From CAWAQA01 sp963784065 (GTDB lineage Bacteria; Acidobacteriota; Vicinamibacteria; Vicinamibacterales; UBA2999), in contig CAWAQA010000003.1 in NCBI GenBank assembly GCA_963784065.1, positions 1,364,001-1,428,000 of the forward strand: DNA of 64,000 nucleotides, given 5' to 3'. Shown here piece by piece: positions 29,902-39,548 of this stretch. Position 1 is the stretch's first letter. Each line of letters opens with the position of its first letter. Position numbers and translations under genes: made by a program. The notes below the pieces were generated by a model. That model made no database searches. It had not been told where the DNA came from and worked only from the letters and a program-made list of their open reading frames with translations.

Positions 29902-31362
29902 ATGCGGCATGGGATCTGGATCGTGAGCGTCGCCATACTGGCCTGCGGCTGTGCGCCGCCGACGCCCGCGTCACGGCTCATCGGCGAGGCGGCCGAGGCG
30001 ATGGGCGGGAGCGGACGCGTGCGTGCGGCTCGAACGCTGGTGCTCGAAGGCGAGGGTGAGCAACCGAACATCGGGCAGAACATGTCGCCGGACGCCGAGC
30101 TGACCGTATGGAAGGTGACGCAGTACAAGCGGATCCTCGACCTGGAGAACACGCGCATGCGCGTCCAGGCCACGCGCGTCCCGGGCTTTGTGTTCGTGAC
30201 GCCTGAGCAGCGGCAGGACTTCGGCGTCGATGGCGAGGTGGCGTATGCCATCGCCGCGAACGGGACGGCGACGCGTGCCAGCGAACAGGTCGCCTGGGAC
30301 CGGCGCGCCGACATGCTTCACCATCCGCTCGCGGCCGTGCGCGCGGCGCTCGACGACGGCGCGAGGGTGAGCAACCTTCGGGAGGCGAACGGACGGCAGG
30401 TCGTCGATATCATCGCTCCCCGCGGCGAGACGGTCACGCTGGCGATCGATCCCGGGACGAAGCTCCCGGTCACCGTGACCTCCGCCGCGTATCACCCGAA
30501 CCTCGGGGACGTGACCATCGAAACGACCTTCTCCGACTATGAGGACGTCGACGGGCTGAAGCTGCCGGCGCACCTCGTCACCAGGCTCGACCGCTTCACG
30601 CGCGACGACCTCCGCTTCACGACACAGACACTCGACGCGAATGCGGCCGACACCGTCGCGCCGGAGACCGTTCGCGCGGCGGCGGCGCCGCCGCTCGTGC
30701 CGCCGCAGAACGTGACGGTGGAGGAAATCGGTCAGGGCATCTGGCGGCTGGCCGGCGGATCGCACCACAGCGTGCTGTTCGAGTTCGCGGATCACCTGAC
30801 GCTCTTCGAGGTTCCGCAGAGCGAGGCGCGTGCGCGCGCCGTGATGGCCAGGGCCAGGGAGCTTCGGCCCGGCAAGCCGTTGACCCACGCCATCGTCTCG
30901 CATCATCACTTCGATCACACGGCCGGCGTGCGTGCCGCGGTGGCGGAGGGGTTGCGGATTGTGACGCACGAGCGGAGCGCGGCCGCGTTGCGGGAGCTGA
31001 CGGAGCGCACGCACGCGGCGATGCCGGAGACGCTGACGCAGCGGCCCAAGCCGATCGTCCTCGAGACGATGGGCGACGCGCAGACGCTGCAGGATTCGGC
31101 GCTGGAGGTGCGGCTCTATCATCTGTCGGGCAACCCGCACGCCGACACGCTCATCATGGCCTACGTGCCGCGCGATCGCCTGCTGATTCAGGGCGACGTC
31201 TACGAGCCGGCGCCGCAGTTCACCGCATTCCCGTTCGCGCGCAACCTCGCGGACCATATCCAGAAGCGCGGGCTGCGCGTGGACCGGCACGTCCCGATCC
31301 ACAGCGATGTGAAGACGCACGCCGAGTTCCTGGCGATCGTGCCGGCGTTGACGACGAAGTAG
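29902..31362 (+). CDS. MBL-fold metallo-hydrolase lipoprotein
   Basis: A 486-residue lipoprotein; the lipobox is LACGC near residue 16. The N-terminal half (about 20-270) is a beta-rich domain like those in outer-membrane lipoprotein-sorting proteins. The C-terminal half is a metallo-beta-lactamase fold with HHHFDH at residues 334-339, LYHLSGNPHADT and a further Asp in LLIQGDVYEP. Such proteins hydrolyse diverse substrates; nothing here fixes the reaction. It converges on egtD with a REP-like pair between them. Confidence 0.85.
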   Translation: MRHGIWIVSVAILACGCAPPTPASRLIGEAAEAMGGSGRVRAARTLVLEGEGEQPNIGQNMSPDAELTVWKVTQYKRILDLENTRMRVQATRVPGFVFVTPEQRQDFGVDGEVAYAIAANGTATRASEQVAWDRRADMLHHPLAAVRAALDDGARVSNLREANGRQVVDIIAPRGETVTLAIDPGTKLPVTVTSAAYHPNLGDVTIETTFSDYEDVDGLKLPAHLVTRLDRFTRDDLRFTTQTLDANAADTVAPETVRAAAAPPLVPPQNVTVEEIGQGIWRLAGGSHHSVLFEFADHLTLFEVPQSEARARAVMARARELRPGKPLTHAIVSHHHFDHTAGVRAAVAEGLRIVTHERSAAALRELTERTHAAMPETLTQRPKPIVLETMGDAQTLQDSALEVRLYHLSGNPHADTLIMAYVPRDRLLIQGDVYEPAPQFTAFPFARNLADHIQKRGLRVDRHVPIHSDVKTHAEFLAIVPALTTK

Positions 31363-31365
31363 TGC

Positions 31366-31442
31366 GTGGGCCGGCTGAAGCCGGCCCCTCGACGTACAAC
31401 CGGGTTGTGGTGCGTCGTGGGGCCGGCTTCAGCCGGCTTCGC
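31366..31442. repeat. REP-like inverted pair with central palindrome between convergent genes
   Basis: Palindromes are at 31368-31391 and 31413-31440, tails inward. Between them ACAACCGGGTTGT (31396-31408) is itself a palindrome. The whole fills the 81 bp between the MBL-fold stop and the egtD stop. Confidence 0.85.
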
Positions 31443-31443
31443 A

Positions 31444-32415
31444 TCACGCGGTCACCGAAAACCGCGTCAACGCGAAGCCGGCGACCTCGTCCACCCACTG
31501 CCCGGACTCGTTGAAGCCGGCGGCGCGCCCTTCTTCCCGCACCTGCGTGATGTCGTACTTGTGCGAGCTCTCGGTCCAGATGCTTTCACCGGCCTCGAAG
31601 GTGATCGCCATATCGGCCGCCGGGATCTCGACCGTCTGGCGGCGCCGGCTCACCAGGTGCATTTCGACGCGGCGTTCCTGCGGCCTCCATATCGCCCGAT
31701 GCTCGAAGACCTCGAGGTCGAAGGTGGCACCCAGCTCGTCGTTGATGCGCCGCAGCAGGTTGCGATTGAACGCCGCCGTCACCTGCAGCGGATCGTCGTA
31801 GGCGAGCAGCAGCTCGCGTTCGGGCTTGACGAGGTCGATGCCCAGCAGGAGCGCGTCGCCGGGCCGGAGGGCGGCGCGAATCCGCCGCATCAGGTCGCGC
31901 GCCACGGGCGGATCGAAGTTGCCGATGTTGGAGCCGAGGAACAGCACGATGAGCGCGCCCTCGGTCGGCCGGTTGCGAGCCACCTGAATCAGCCCTTCTT
32001 CGTACGTGCTCTGGTGCGCCAGCACGTCGCGGTAGCCGATCGCCTGGAGCCGGTACTGCGCCATGTCGAGCGCGGCCGCGGAGATGTCCACGAGCTGGAT
32101 CAACGGCGTCGGCTCGCCGCCATTCGCCGTCAGGATGGCCAGCTTCTCGCCGCTGCCGCAGCCGAGCTCCGCGATGCTGAGCGGCCGGCGCAGCGGCCGG
32201 AGAATCTCCTTCGCGTGCGTGGCGAGCAACGACGATTCCGCGCGCGTGATGCGGTACCACGGTAAACGGCAGATCGCTTCGAAGAGAGACGACCCGAGCT
32301 CGTCGTAGAAGTACTTGGAGGGAAGCTGCCGCGGGGTGCGCTCCAGGTAGTCGCGCACCTCGGCGGCAAACGTGTCGCGTGACGCGGAGGGCGACGCGGA
32401 CTGTGTACGGCCCAT
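31444..32415 (-). CDS. egtD: L-histidine N-alpha-methyltransferase EgtD (ergothioneine synthesis)
   Basis: SAM-dependent trimethylation of histidine to hercynine. The 323 residues show the EgtD features LPSKYFYDELGSSLFEAIC, the SAM motif AELGCGSGEK, FLGSNIGNF and the C-terminal WTESSHKY motif. The ATG at 32415 starts the recognisable domain. There is no stop codon between egtB and this gene in the same frame, so the sequence as given would read as one fused protein. A one-base error is the simpler explanation, because TGATG is present at the junction in another frame. Confidence 0.9.
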   Translation of the reverse strand: MGRTQSASPSASRDTFAAEVRDYLERTPRQLPSKYFYDELGSSLFEAICRLPWYRITRAESSLLATHAKEILRPLRRPLSIAELGCGSGEKLAILTANGGEPTPLIQLVDISAAALDMAQYRLQAIGYRDVLAHQSTYEEGLIQVARNRPTEGALIVLFLGSNIGNFDPPVARDLMRRIRAALRPGDALLLGIDLVKPERELLLAYDDPLQVTAAFNRNLLRRINDELGATFDLEVFEHRAIWRPQERRVEMHLVSRRRQTVEIPAADMAITFEAGESIWTESSHKYDITQVREEGRAAGFNESGQWVDEVAGFALTRFSVTA

Positions 32416-33768
32416 CACGCGCGAACCGGCAGTGCGAAATGTTGCGTAGACGTACGGATACCGGGGCCGGAACCAGTTTCGGAACCCGGGACGGACGAGG
32501 CCGCGCGGCGTCACCGGCGACGCCCCTTTCATCACGTAGTGGTCGCCGTCGAAGAAGTCGGCCGAGGTACTCGGGATAGGAGGCAAGGGGCGCGAACCCG
32601 TCGAACGGCGCGAACACCGTGGAGGTCCATTCCCACCCGTTGCCGAGGAGATCGTGGACGCCGAAGGCGCTGGCGCCGTCCGGATGGGCGCCCACCGGCT
32701 CCGGGTCCCAGCGCACGAAGTCGAAATTCGCGGGCGGCCGGCTCTTCAATGCGTCACCCCACGGATAGCGCCGTTCCTTGCCCTCGGGCGTGCCGAACGC
32801 CGCGCGATGGAACTCGGGCTCCGTCGGCAGCCGGCGCCCGCGCCAGCGTGCATACGCGTTCGCCTCGGCCCACGTCACGTAAACCGGCCAGTCAGGCGGC
32901 AGCGGCACGCTCTCGAACATGCCGCGCCAGAACCATTCACCGGCGCGGGGAGTTGGGAGATGACTGGCGCTCCCAGAAGTGCGGATGCGTGACCGCTTCT
33001 TCCTGGAGCCAGGTCCAGTCATCGTCGCGCCACCACCGGCGATCGCGGTAGCCGCCGGCGTCCACGAACTCCTGAAACTCCGCGTTGGTCACATTGTGCG
33101 TGTCGATGTCGAAGGCGTCCACCGCTACCGTGTGTGCGGGCCGTTCGTTGTCCCAGGCAAACCCCTCGCGGGTCCCGAGCGTCGCGTCCCCGGCCGGAAT
33201 CGTGATCCGCAGCCCCGCTGTCCGGAGCCCGGAGCCCGGAGCGCGGAGCCGCGGGGGCGCCGTCACGTAGTGCTCCGGCTTCCGCTTGACCGCATGCGGA
33301 AGCTGGTGCCACATGTAGGCGAGCGTTTCCTGGTGCATGTCTTCGTGCTCGACGATCGTCCACAGCGCCTGCGCGTCCTGCAGCAGCGGGTGACCCGCGA
33401 CCTCGAGATCCGCGGTCGTGATGGCGTCGGCGATGAGCGAGTCGGCGGCGACGGCGTAGTCGTGCACCTCGCCGCGCGACGGCCACGCCGGGTTGCCGCG
33501 CGCGATGGCCGACTGCTTCGGTGTCGGGGTCGATGCCACGCGCGAAAATCGTCTCGAGGTGGTCGTCGATGCCCGACCGGCCGAGCCCCTTCTTGATCAG
33601 CGTGTTCACGGCGAACGCGGGCAGGTGGCCTTCGTAGAAGACGATCGGGTTCCGCAGCGCGATCGGCCGCTCGTAGTACGCGGACTCGTCGAGAAGGTCG
33701 AACAGCGCGCGGGTGCGGGCGCGGCTGCGATGGAAGCGGTCGAGGATGGCCGTCCTGTCGAGAGGCAC
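32416..33768 (-). pseudogene. egtB: Ergothioneine biosynthesis sulfoxide synthase EgtB (three frameshifts)
   Basis: Non-heme iron enzyme that joins hercynine and a thiol (cysteine or gamma-glutamylcysteine) with oxygen. The N-terminal DinB-like domain has ALFDLLDESAYYERPIALR and the iron-ligand stretch HEDMHQETLAYMWHQ. The C-terminal FGE-sulfatase domain has RLPTEPEFHRAAFG, YPWGD and NGWEWTSTVFAPFDGF, and ends FDGDHYVMKGASPVT and FRNWFRPRYPYVYATFR. The frame changes near 33530, 32930 and 32560, each by one extra base. The linker between the domains holds 7-bp repeats. The GTG at 33768 is a likely start. Confidence 0.85.
33222..33256. repeat. 7-bp word array inside the egtB linker
   Basis: CCGGAGC three times, then GCGGAGC and a degenerate word, in the coding sequence between the DinB-like and sulfatase-like domains. 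Translated it gives the low-complexity PRLRAPGSGLRTAG. Confidence 0.7.
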
Positions 33769-33867
33769 TACTAAGCATACCGTCAAGGCACGCGGCGCGC
33801 GGGGGCCGTGCGCGACTGCCGTGCCTTGACTTGCCGTAATTCGCGGCAGTACGCTGAGCCATTCGCG

Positions 33868-34067
33868 GTGTTCATCACGCTCAACGGGGAGCCCTTCGAG
33901 ATCGACGAGCCGCTGACGGTCACCGACCTGCTGACCCGGCTGGCGATCGATCCGCGGCGCGTGGCGGTCGAGCACAACCTCGAGATCCTCAAGCGGACGC
34001 TGTTCGCCGACACGTGGTGCACGAAGGCGACCGGATCGAGATCGTCAATTTCGTTGGCGGCGGGTAA
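33868..34067 (+). pseudogene. thiS: Sulfur carrier protein ThiS (one frameshift)
   Basis: A small ubiquitin-like protein of about 66 residues that carries the thiocarboxylate used for thiazole formation in thiamine synthesis. It begins FITLNGEPFEIDEPLTVTDL, has IDPRRVAVEHNLEIL and ends in the required Gly-Gly (EIVNFVGGG). Near 34013 one base is missing; restoring it gives DTVVHEGDRIEIVNFVGGG and the TAA at 34065. The start appears to be GTG at 33868. thiG follows 54 bp downstream after a 7-bp word array. Confidence 0.85.
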
Positions 34068-34068
34068 C

Positions 34069-34117
34069 GAAGCCCGGAGCCTGAAGCCGGGAGCCCGAAG
34101 ACCCGAGGCCGAGTCAC
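34069..34117. repeat. 7-bp word array between thiS and thiG
   Basis: Seven contiguous words (GAAGCCC, GGAGCCT, GAAGCCG, GGAGCCC and variants) fill the gap from the thiS stop to four bases before the thiG ATG. No separate ribosome binding site is visible for thiG outside the array. Confidence 0.75.
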
Positions 34118-34121
34118 ACTC

Positions 34122-34901
34122 ATGACAGACACACCCTTCGTCATCGCCGGCCGCACCTTCAGGTCGCGACTCATCGTCGGCACCGGCAAGTACCCGTCAC
34201 ATGCCGTGATGGCGCAGGCGCACGCGGCCTCGGGCGCCGACATGGTCACCGTGGCCGTGCGCCGCGTGAACATCTCGGACCGCAGCCGCGAGTCGCTGCT
34301 CGACTACATGGACACGGCGCGAATCTTCATCCTGCCGAACACCGCGGGCTGCTATACGGCGGACGATGCGGTGCGCACCGCGCGCCTGGGGCGCGAGGCG
34401 GGGCTGTCCAACTGGGTGAAGCTCGAGGTGATCGGCGACGAGCGAACGCTCTTCCCCGACAACGAGGCGCTCATCGAGGCGACCCGCGCGCTCGTCAAGG
34501 AAGGGTTCGTCGTGCTTCCCTACACGAACGACGATCCGATCGCGTGCCGCAAGCTGGAGGACGCCGGCGCGGCGGCGGTCATGCCGCTCGGGGCGCCGAT
34601 CGGCTCCGGCCTCGGGATCCAGAACGCGAACAACATCCGCATCATCCGCGAGTTCTCACGCGTCCCGGTCATCGTGGACGCCGGCGTGGGCACGGCGTCC
34701 GACGCCGCGCTGGCGATGGAGCTCGGGGCCGACGGCGTGCTGATGAACACCGCCATTGCCGGCGCGCAGGAACCGATTGCGATGGCGGAAGCGATGAAGC
34801 ACGCGGTCCTCGCGGGCCGGCTCGCCTACCTCTCCGGCCGGATCCCGAAGAAGATGTACGCCACCGCGAGCAGCCCGGTCGAGGGGCTGGTGAGCCGCTA
34901 G
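34122..34901 (+). CDS. thiG: Thiazole synthase ThiG
   Basis: Forms the thiazole phosphate moiety of thiamine from 1-deoxyxylulose 5-phosphate, dehydroglycine and ThiS thiocarboxylate. The 259-residue TIM barrel shows FRSRLIVGTGKYPS, the Schiff-base Lys100 in NWVKLEVIGD, VLPYTNDDP, MPLGAPIGSGLGI and VDAGVGTASDAALAMELGADG. The length is normal for the family. It is paired with thiS just upstream; no other thiamine gene is in the window. Confidence 0.95.
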   Translation: MTDTPFVIAGRTFRSRLIVGTGKYPSHAVMAQAHAASGADMVTVAVRRVNISDRSRESLLDYMDTARIFILPNTAGCYTADDAVRTARLGREAGLSNWVKLEVIGDERTLFPDNEALIEATRALVKEGFVVLPYTNDDPIACRKLEDAGAAAVMPLGAPIGSGLGIQNANNIRIIREFSRVPVIVDAGVGTASDAALAMELGADGVLMNTAIAGAQEPIAMAEAMKHAVLAGRLAYLSGRIPKKMYATASSPVEGLVSR

Positions 34902-34904
34902 CGG

Positions 34905-36075
34905 ATGGCGGAGACAACGGCCTCGCGGTCTCCGCATTTGCAGCGCGTCGAGCGCTTGAACCTCCTGTGGCGGGTCGCCGGGCCGGAGCCCACCGGCGCC
35001 TCGCTCCCGCATCGCCTCGCTGTTCAGGATGCGCCGCATGATCGCGGCCGCGCTCCGCCCGCAGGAAACCTTCAACGCCGCCATCGTCGAATACATCAAC
35101 GAGACGGCGACCGAGCGGCAGCGCATCGACGACCTGGTCGAGGATCCGGCGCCGTGGACGAGATCGCTGCGCTATCGACAGGCCCTGGCCGCGCGCGAGC
35201 GGCGCATCGAAGCCGGCATGACGGCCATGCGCGCGACCCACGACGAGCTCCGCCTGTCGGTGGGCGTCCTTCAGCAGGCGACGCAGATGCTGAAGCACGA
35301 GATCGGCCGCGTCTCCGCGCCAGGAGCATCTGCACCAGGCGCAGCCGGAACCCCCGGCGCGGCGCACGTCGAGCACGCGCCGGCGCAGGATGCGCTCGGC
35401 CACAAGTACGTCGGCTTCGAGGATCAGTTCCGCGGCAGCCGCGAGGCCATCCGCGAGCGCCTGTCCGAATACGTGCCCGTCTTTGCCGGCGCGTCCGATG
35501 TGCTCGACGTCGGATGCGGCCGCGGCGAGTTCCTCACGCTCTTGCGCGATCACGGCATCAACGCGCACGGTATCGATACGAACCAGGCGATGGTGCAGGT
35601 CTGCCGCGACAACGGCCTGCAGGCGGACGCGGGCGACGCCGTCGCGTTCCTGCGCGCACGGCCGGCCCGGTCGCTCGGGGGACTGTTCGCCGCGCAGGTC
35701 GTCGAGCACCTCGAGCCGCCGTACCTCGCCGCGTTCCTCGACGCCGCCTTCGACGCGCTGCGGCCCGGCGCGCCGATCGTCCTCGAAACGATCAACCCGG
35801 CGTGCTGGTTCGCGTTCTTCGAGAGCTACATCCGCGACATCACCCACGTCCGGCCGCTGCACCCCGACACGCTCAGGTACCTGATGGTGGCCACCGGCTT
35901 CCAGCGTCTCGAGATCCGGTACAGCGCCCCGTACCCCGAGCACGAGAAGCTGCAGCCGATTGCTCCGAATGCCGCCCTGGCTGATTCGGTCGAGACGTTG
36001 AACGCCAACGTCGCGAAAATCAACCGGCTCCTCTTCACCTGTCTCGATTACGCCGCCATCGGCTACCGGCCGTGA
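34905..36075 (+). pseudogene. Class I SAM-dependent methyltransferase of the polysaccharide locus (one frameshift)
   Basis: The N-terminal third (about 120 residues) is a helical, probably coiled-coil region (RERRIEAGMTAMRATHDEL, LQQATQMLKHEIGR). It is followed by a methyltransferase domain with the SAM motif VLDVGCGRGEF, GIDTNQAMVQVC and AAQVVEHLEPPYL. This layout resembles O-antigen chain-length or chain-terminating methyltransferases, but that role is inference. The first 35 codons from the ATG at 34905 are in another frame; one extra base near 35010 explains it. Its stop overlaps the GTG of the next gene, so the two are coupled. It is the first gene of the polysaccharide region. Confidence 0.8.
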
Positions 36076-38017
36076 ATCGAGAAGGCCTCAGGGCCTGGCG
36101 CCCAGGGCTCATCGTTCTCCGCATCAGTGCCGGCGCCGCCATGGCGTGGCGCGTGGCGCTCGCTGTCGCCGCTCCCGAGCTCTTTCCGCTGGCCGCAGCG
36201 GCCGCCGCCCTGGTGTTCTGCATCACGTTGTGGCGGCCGGCCGTGGGGCTGACCCTGACGGTGGCGATGGTTCCCGCCGGTGCGCTGCTGGCACCCGAGC
36301 CGGCGCGGACGGCCGAGCTCTTCGCGTGGGCCTTCCTGGCGGCGTGGCTGGTGCGCGTGTGGCAGCCACTTGCCGCGGCCGGATGGCCACGAGCGATCGT
36401 CGCTCCCGCCATCCTCTACGCGGCGTGCGCGGCCGCGTCGTGGATGGCGTTCACGATCGCCGGCGCCGGCGGCGTGCCGCCGTGGTACCTGCCGGCCTTC
36501 CTGCTGAATGCGGTACCAACGGATTACCTGGTGTTCTCGTCCGCCGAAACCGGGACGTGGACGGTGCTGCAACTCCTGGCCGGCGTGGGTGTGTTCCTCG
36601 CAGCCGTGGCGATCGCGCGGGCGGAGCGTCCGTTTGCCACCTGGATTGCCTGGACGGTTGCCGGATCGACTGCGCTGCTGGCGGCGGCGACAATCCTGGA
36701 TGTCGCGCGAGGGTGGGCGGCCAACGGCTACGAGGGATGGTTCCTGGCGCGCTACGTTGCCGGGGAACGATTCAGCCTGCACCTCGAAGACGTCAACGCC
36801 GCCGGATCCCAGTACGTGCTGGCCGCCGGCATCGCAACCGCGCTCGCGGCCTTCGACAATCGCGTCCGCTGGCCGGCCATCGCGGCGCTCGTCGTGATGG
36901 CACCGGCGTTATGGCTGACCGGCTCGCGATCGGCGTTCCTCGGCATCGCATGCGCCACGCGCGGCCGTCATGCTGACGCCGAACGCCGGCCGCCTGAAAC
37001 TCACGCGCCGGCAAGGGGCGGCTGCCGTCGCGTGCGTCGCGATCATCGTGCTGATCGCCGGCGGGCTCGTCTCGGCCGGTGGCGGCGACGAGCCCGGGAC
37101 CGCGTCGCGCGCCGTGCGGCTGCGTTCGCAGTTCTCCGAGACGAGCGCGCGCATGTTTGCGTCGGCGCCGATCTTCGGCGTCGGCGTCGGCCGCTACTTC
37201 GAGCGCTCGTCCGAGTTCATGCCGGACGAGATTCGTGCGCTCTATGGGGCCGAGAACGCGCACAACTATTTCGCGCAGACCTTCGCGGAGCTCGGGATCG
37301 CCGGCGGCGCACTCTTCCTCTGGCTGATCGCGGCCGGCACCATCGCCGGATGGCGATGGGCGGCAGGCCCGCAGCGCAACCCCACGGCCATCGCCCTCTT
37401 CGCCGGCTCAGCCGGGTATCTCGTCACGTGCCTGACCGGCCACCCGTTCCTCGTGGCGGAGGCCGCGCTGCCCTTCTGGGCGGCCTTCGGCGTCCTTGCC
37501 GGCCGGGGCCGCGAACACGCCCTCTCCAACGCCGCGATATCGCGCCGCCGCAGCCATCGTCATGCTGCTTCTCGGCGTGGGCATCGCGCGCGCCACGGTG
37601 GGCTACGCGCGCACGGCGGCCACGCCCGCGGAACGCGGCTTCGTCAGCGAAGGAACTGCGCCGGATGGCACCCGGTTCCGCTGGATGGGACCGCAGGTCG
37701 TCACCTACATGCCTGCCGGACCTGGCTTCGTCCGCCTCGTGCTGCAAGCGCCCGATCGGCCGCTGACGCGTCCGATGATCGTCGAAACCGCCATCAGTGG
37801 CCGCGTCGTCGATCGCCGGACGCTCATGCCGGGCCGCTGGGAAACGGTGCAGATTCCGGTGCGCGAACGCGCGTTCGGCCCCTTCCGTCGCATCGACGTA
37901 CGGGTGAGCCCCTCCTGGATGGACAAACGGAAGCTGGCACAGCGCACCGCGGAGGTGGACGTCGCGGTGACGGCGATGGTCAGCGAGTTGCGGTGGCTGG
38001 GAGTCGGAGCCCGCTAG
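36072..38017 (+). pseudogene. O-antigen ligase/polymerase-like membrane protein (two frameshifts)
   Basis: A polytopic membrane protein of about 650 residues with at least ten helices (AAAAAALVFCITLWRPAVGL, VVMAPALWLTGSRSAFLGI, GAALFLWLIAAGTIAGW). It includes the Wzy_C-like segment ENAHNYFAQTFAELGIAGG, the usual mark of O-antigen ligases and Wzy polymerases. The C-terminal 150 residues form a soluble, beta-rich periplasmic domain. The frame breaks near 36955 and 37520, each by one extra base. The start is GTG at 36072, overlapping the methyltransferase stop. It probably joins or polymerises glycan units in the periplasm. Confidence 0.78.
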
Positions 38018-38051
38018 GGTCGGCCTTCATTTTCCACGAACCACTCAGACA

Positions 38052-38206
38052 GTCTACGGTCTTCGGTCTACGGTCTTCGGTCTCGTAGGGCGGATCCTTG
38101 GACCCGCCGAAGCTCCGGTCTGGGCCCGTACTTTCGATCGGCGGTCAAGGACTCGCCCTACGACCCGACTGACTTTCGTTCTCTGTGTCTCTGTGTCTCT
38201 GTGGTT
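38052..38206. repeat. Composite repeat: 7-bp words, inverted pair, 8-bp words
   Basis: GTCTACGGTCTTCG occurs twice in tandem at 38052-38079. An inverted pair follows: TCGTAGGGCGGATCCTTGG from about 38083 against CAAGGACTCGCCCTACGA ending about 38163. Next, TCTCTGTG occurs three times with 8-bp spacing at 38179-38206. It lies between convergent genes. Confidence 0.8.
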
Positions 38207-38228
38207 CTGGCGATGCGCCGCCCGCGAA

Positions 38229-39536
38229 TCACAGCCGGAACACGTTCGCCGCGCCGTTGCGACTTCAGCGCGTTGCGCGTATCGACGACCAGCGGGAAGC
38301 GCGTCGGCATCGCCGCGTAGTCGAACACCGAGTGGTTGGTGCAGATCACGGCGCAGTCGATGCCGTCGCGACCTCGCGCTTCGGCGACGGACCTCAGGTC
38401 GAGGTCGCCGTGCTGCAGCGTCGGCACGTAGCGGGTCGGTGTAGCTCAGGACCGCGCCGCGGCGATGCAGCAGCTCCATGACGTCGAGCGCCGGCGACTC
38501 GCGCATGTCGCTGACGTCCTTCTTGTAGGCGACGCCGAACATGTGGATCCGCGAGCCGTTGATCGCCTTCTTCACGGTGTTCAGCGCCTCGCCGATGCGC
38601 TCGACGACGAAGGCCGGCATCGAGCCGTTGACGTGGCCGGCGAGCTCGATGAAGCGGCACTCGAAGCCGCTCTGCCGCGCCTTCCACGACAGGTAGAACG
38701 GATCGATCGGGATGCAGTGGCCGCCGAGGCCGGGACCGGGATAGAACGGCATGAAGCCGAACGGCTTGGTCTTGGCCGCGTCGATCACCTCCCAGACGTC
38801 GATGTTCATCCGGTGCGACATCAGCGCGATCTCGTTGACCAGGCCGATGTTGACCGCGCGGAAGGTGTTCTCGAGCAGCTTGACCATCTCGGCCACCTGC
38901 GTCGAGCTGACCGGCACGACCGTGTCGATGATCGCGCCGTACAGCGCCGCCGCCAGCTCGGTGCACGCCGGCGTTCACGCCGCCGACGACCTTCGGGTAT
39001 CGTGCGCGTGCTGTAGCTTCTCGTTCGCCGGGTCGACCCGCTCCGGCGAGAACGCCAGGTAGAAATCGACGCCGGCCTTGAGGCCGCCCTTCCTCGAGCG
39101 TCGGCTGCACGCACCTCGTCGGTCGTGCCCGGGTAGGTGGTCGACTCGAGGATGACGAGCATGGCCGGCGCTGAGGTGCGCCTTGCACTGCGTCCACGGC
39201 CTGCGACGACGTACGACAGGTCCGGGTCCTTGGTCTTGCGCAGCGGCGTCGGCACGCAGATGTCGATCGCGTCCATGTCGGCGCAGCTGCGACATGTCGG
39301 TGGTGGCGCGCAGCCGGCCGGCCTTGACGCGCGTCGGCCACGTCCTCCGTCTTGCACGTCGAGGATGTAGCTGCGGCCGGCGTTGATCTCGGCGACCTTC
39401 GACGCGTCGACGTCGAAGCCGGTGACGTCGAAGCCCGCCTTGGCGAACTCCACCGCCAGCGGCAGTCCGACGTAGCCGAGGCCGATGACGCCGACCCGCG
39501 CCTTGCCGCTGCTCGATCTTCTCGCTTCAGGCTCAC
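38229..39536 (-). pseudogene. wbpA: UDP-N-acetylglucosamine 6-dehydrogenase-like (WbpA type; several frameshifts)
   Basis: NAD-dependent nucleotide-sugar dehydrogenase producing a uronic acid donor. The dinucleotide site is near the N-terminus (VEFAKAGFDVTGFDVDASKV). The central part has VKLLENTFRAVNIGLVNEIAL, and the catalytic Cys lies in PGLGGHCIPIDPFYLSWKA, followed by HMFGVAYKKDVSDMRESPAL. The KTKPFGFMPFYPGPGLGGH stretch is typical of the WbpA/TviB branch and not of UDP-glucose dehydrogenase. At least five frame changes occur; restoring the frame at the end gives ANVFRL and a TGA at 38229. The start is GTG at 39536 with GGAG upstream. It is followed upstream on the same strand by gmd and rmlD. 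Confidence 0.82.
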
Positions 39537-39548
39537 GACATCACTCCG

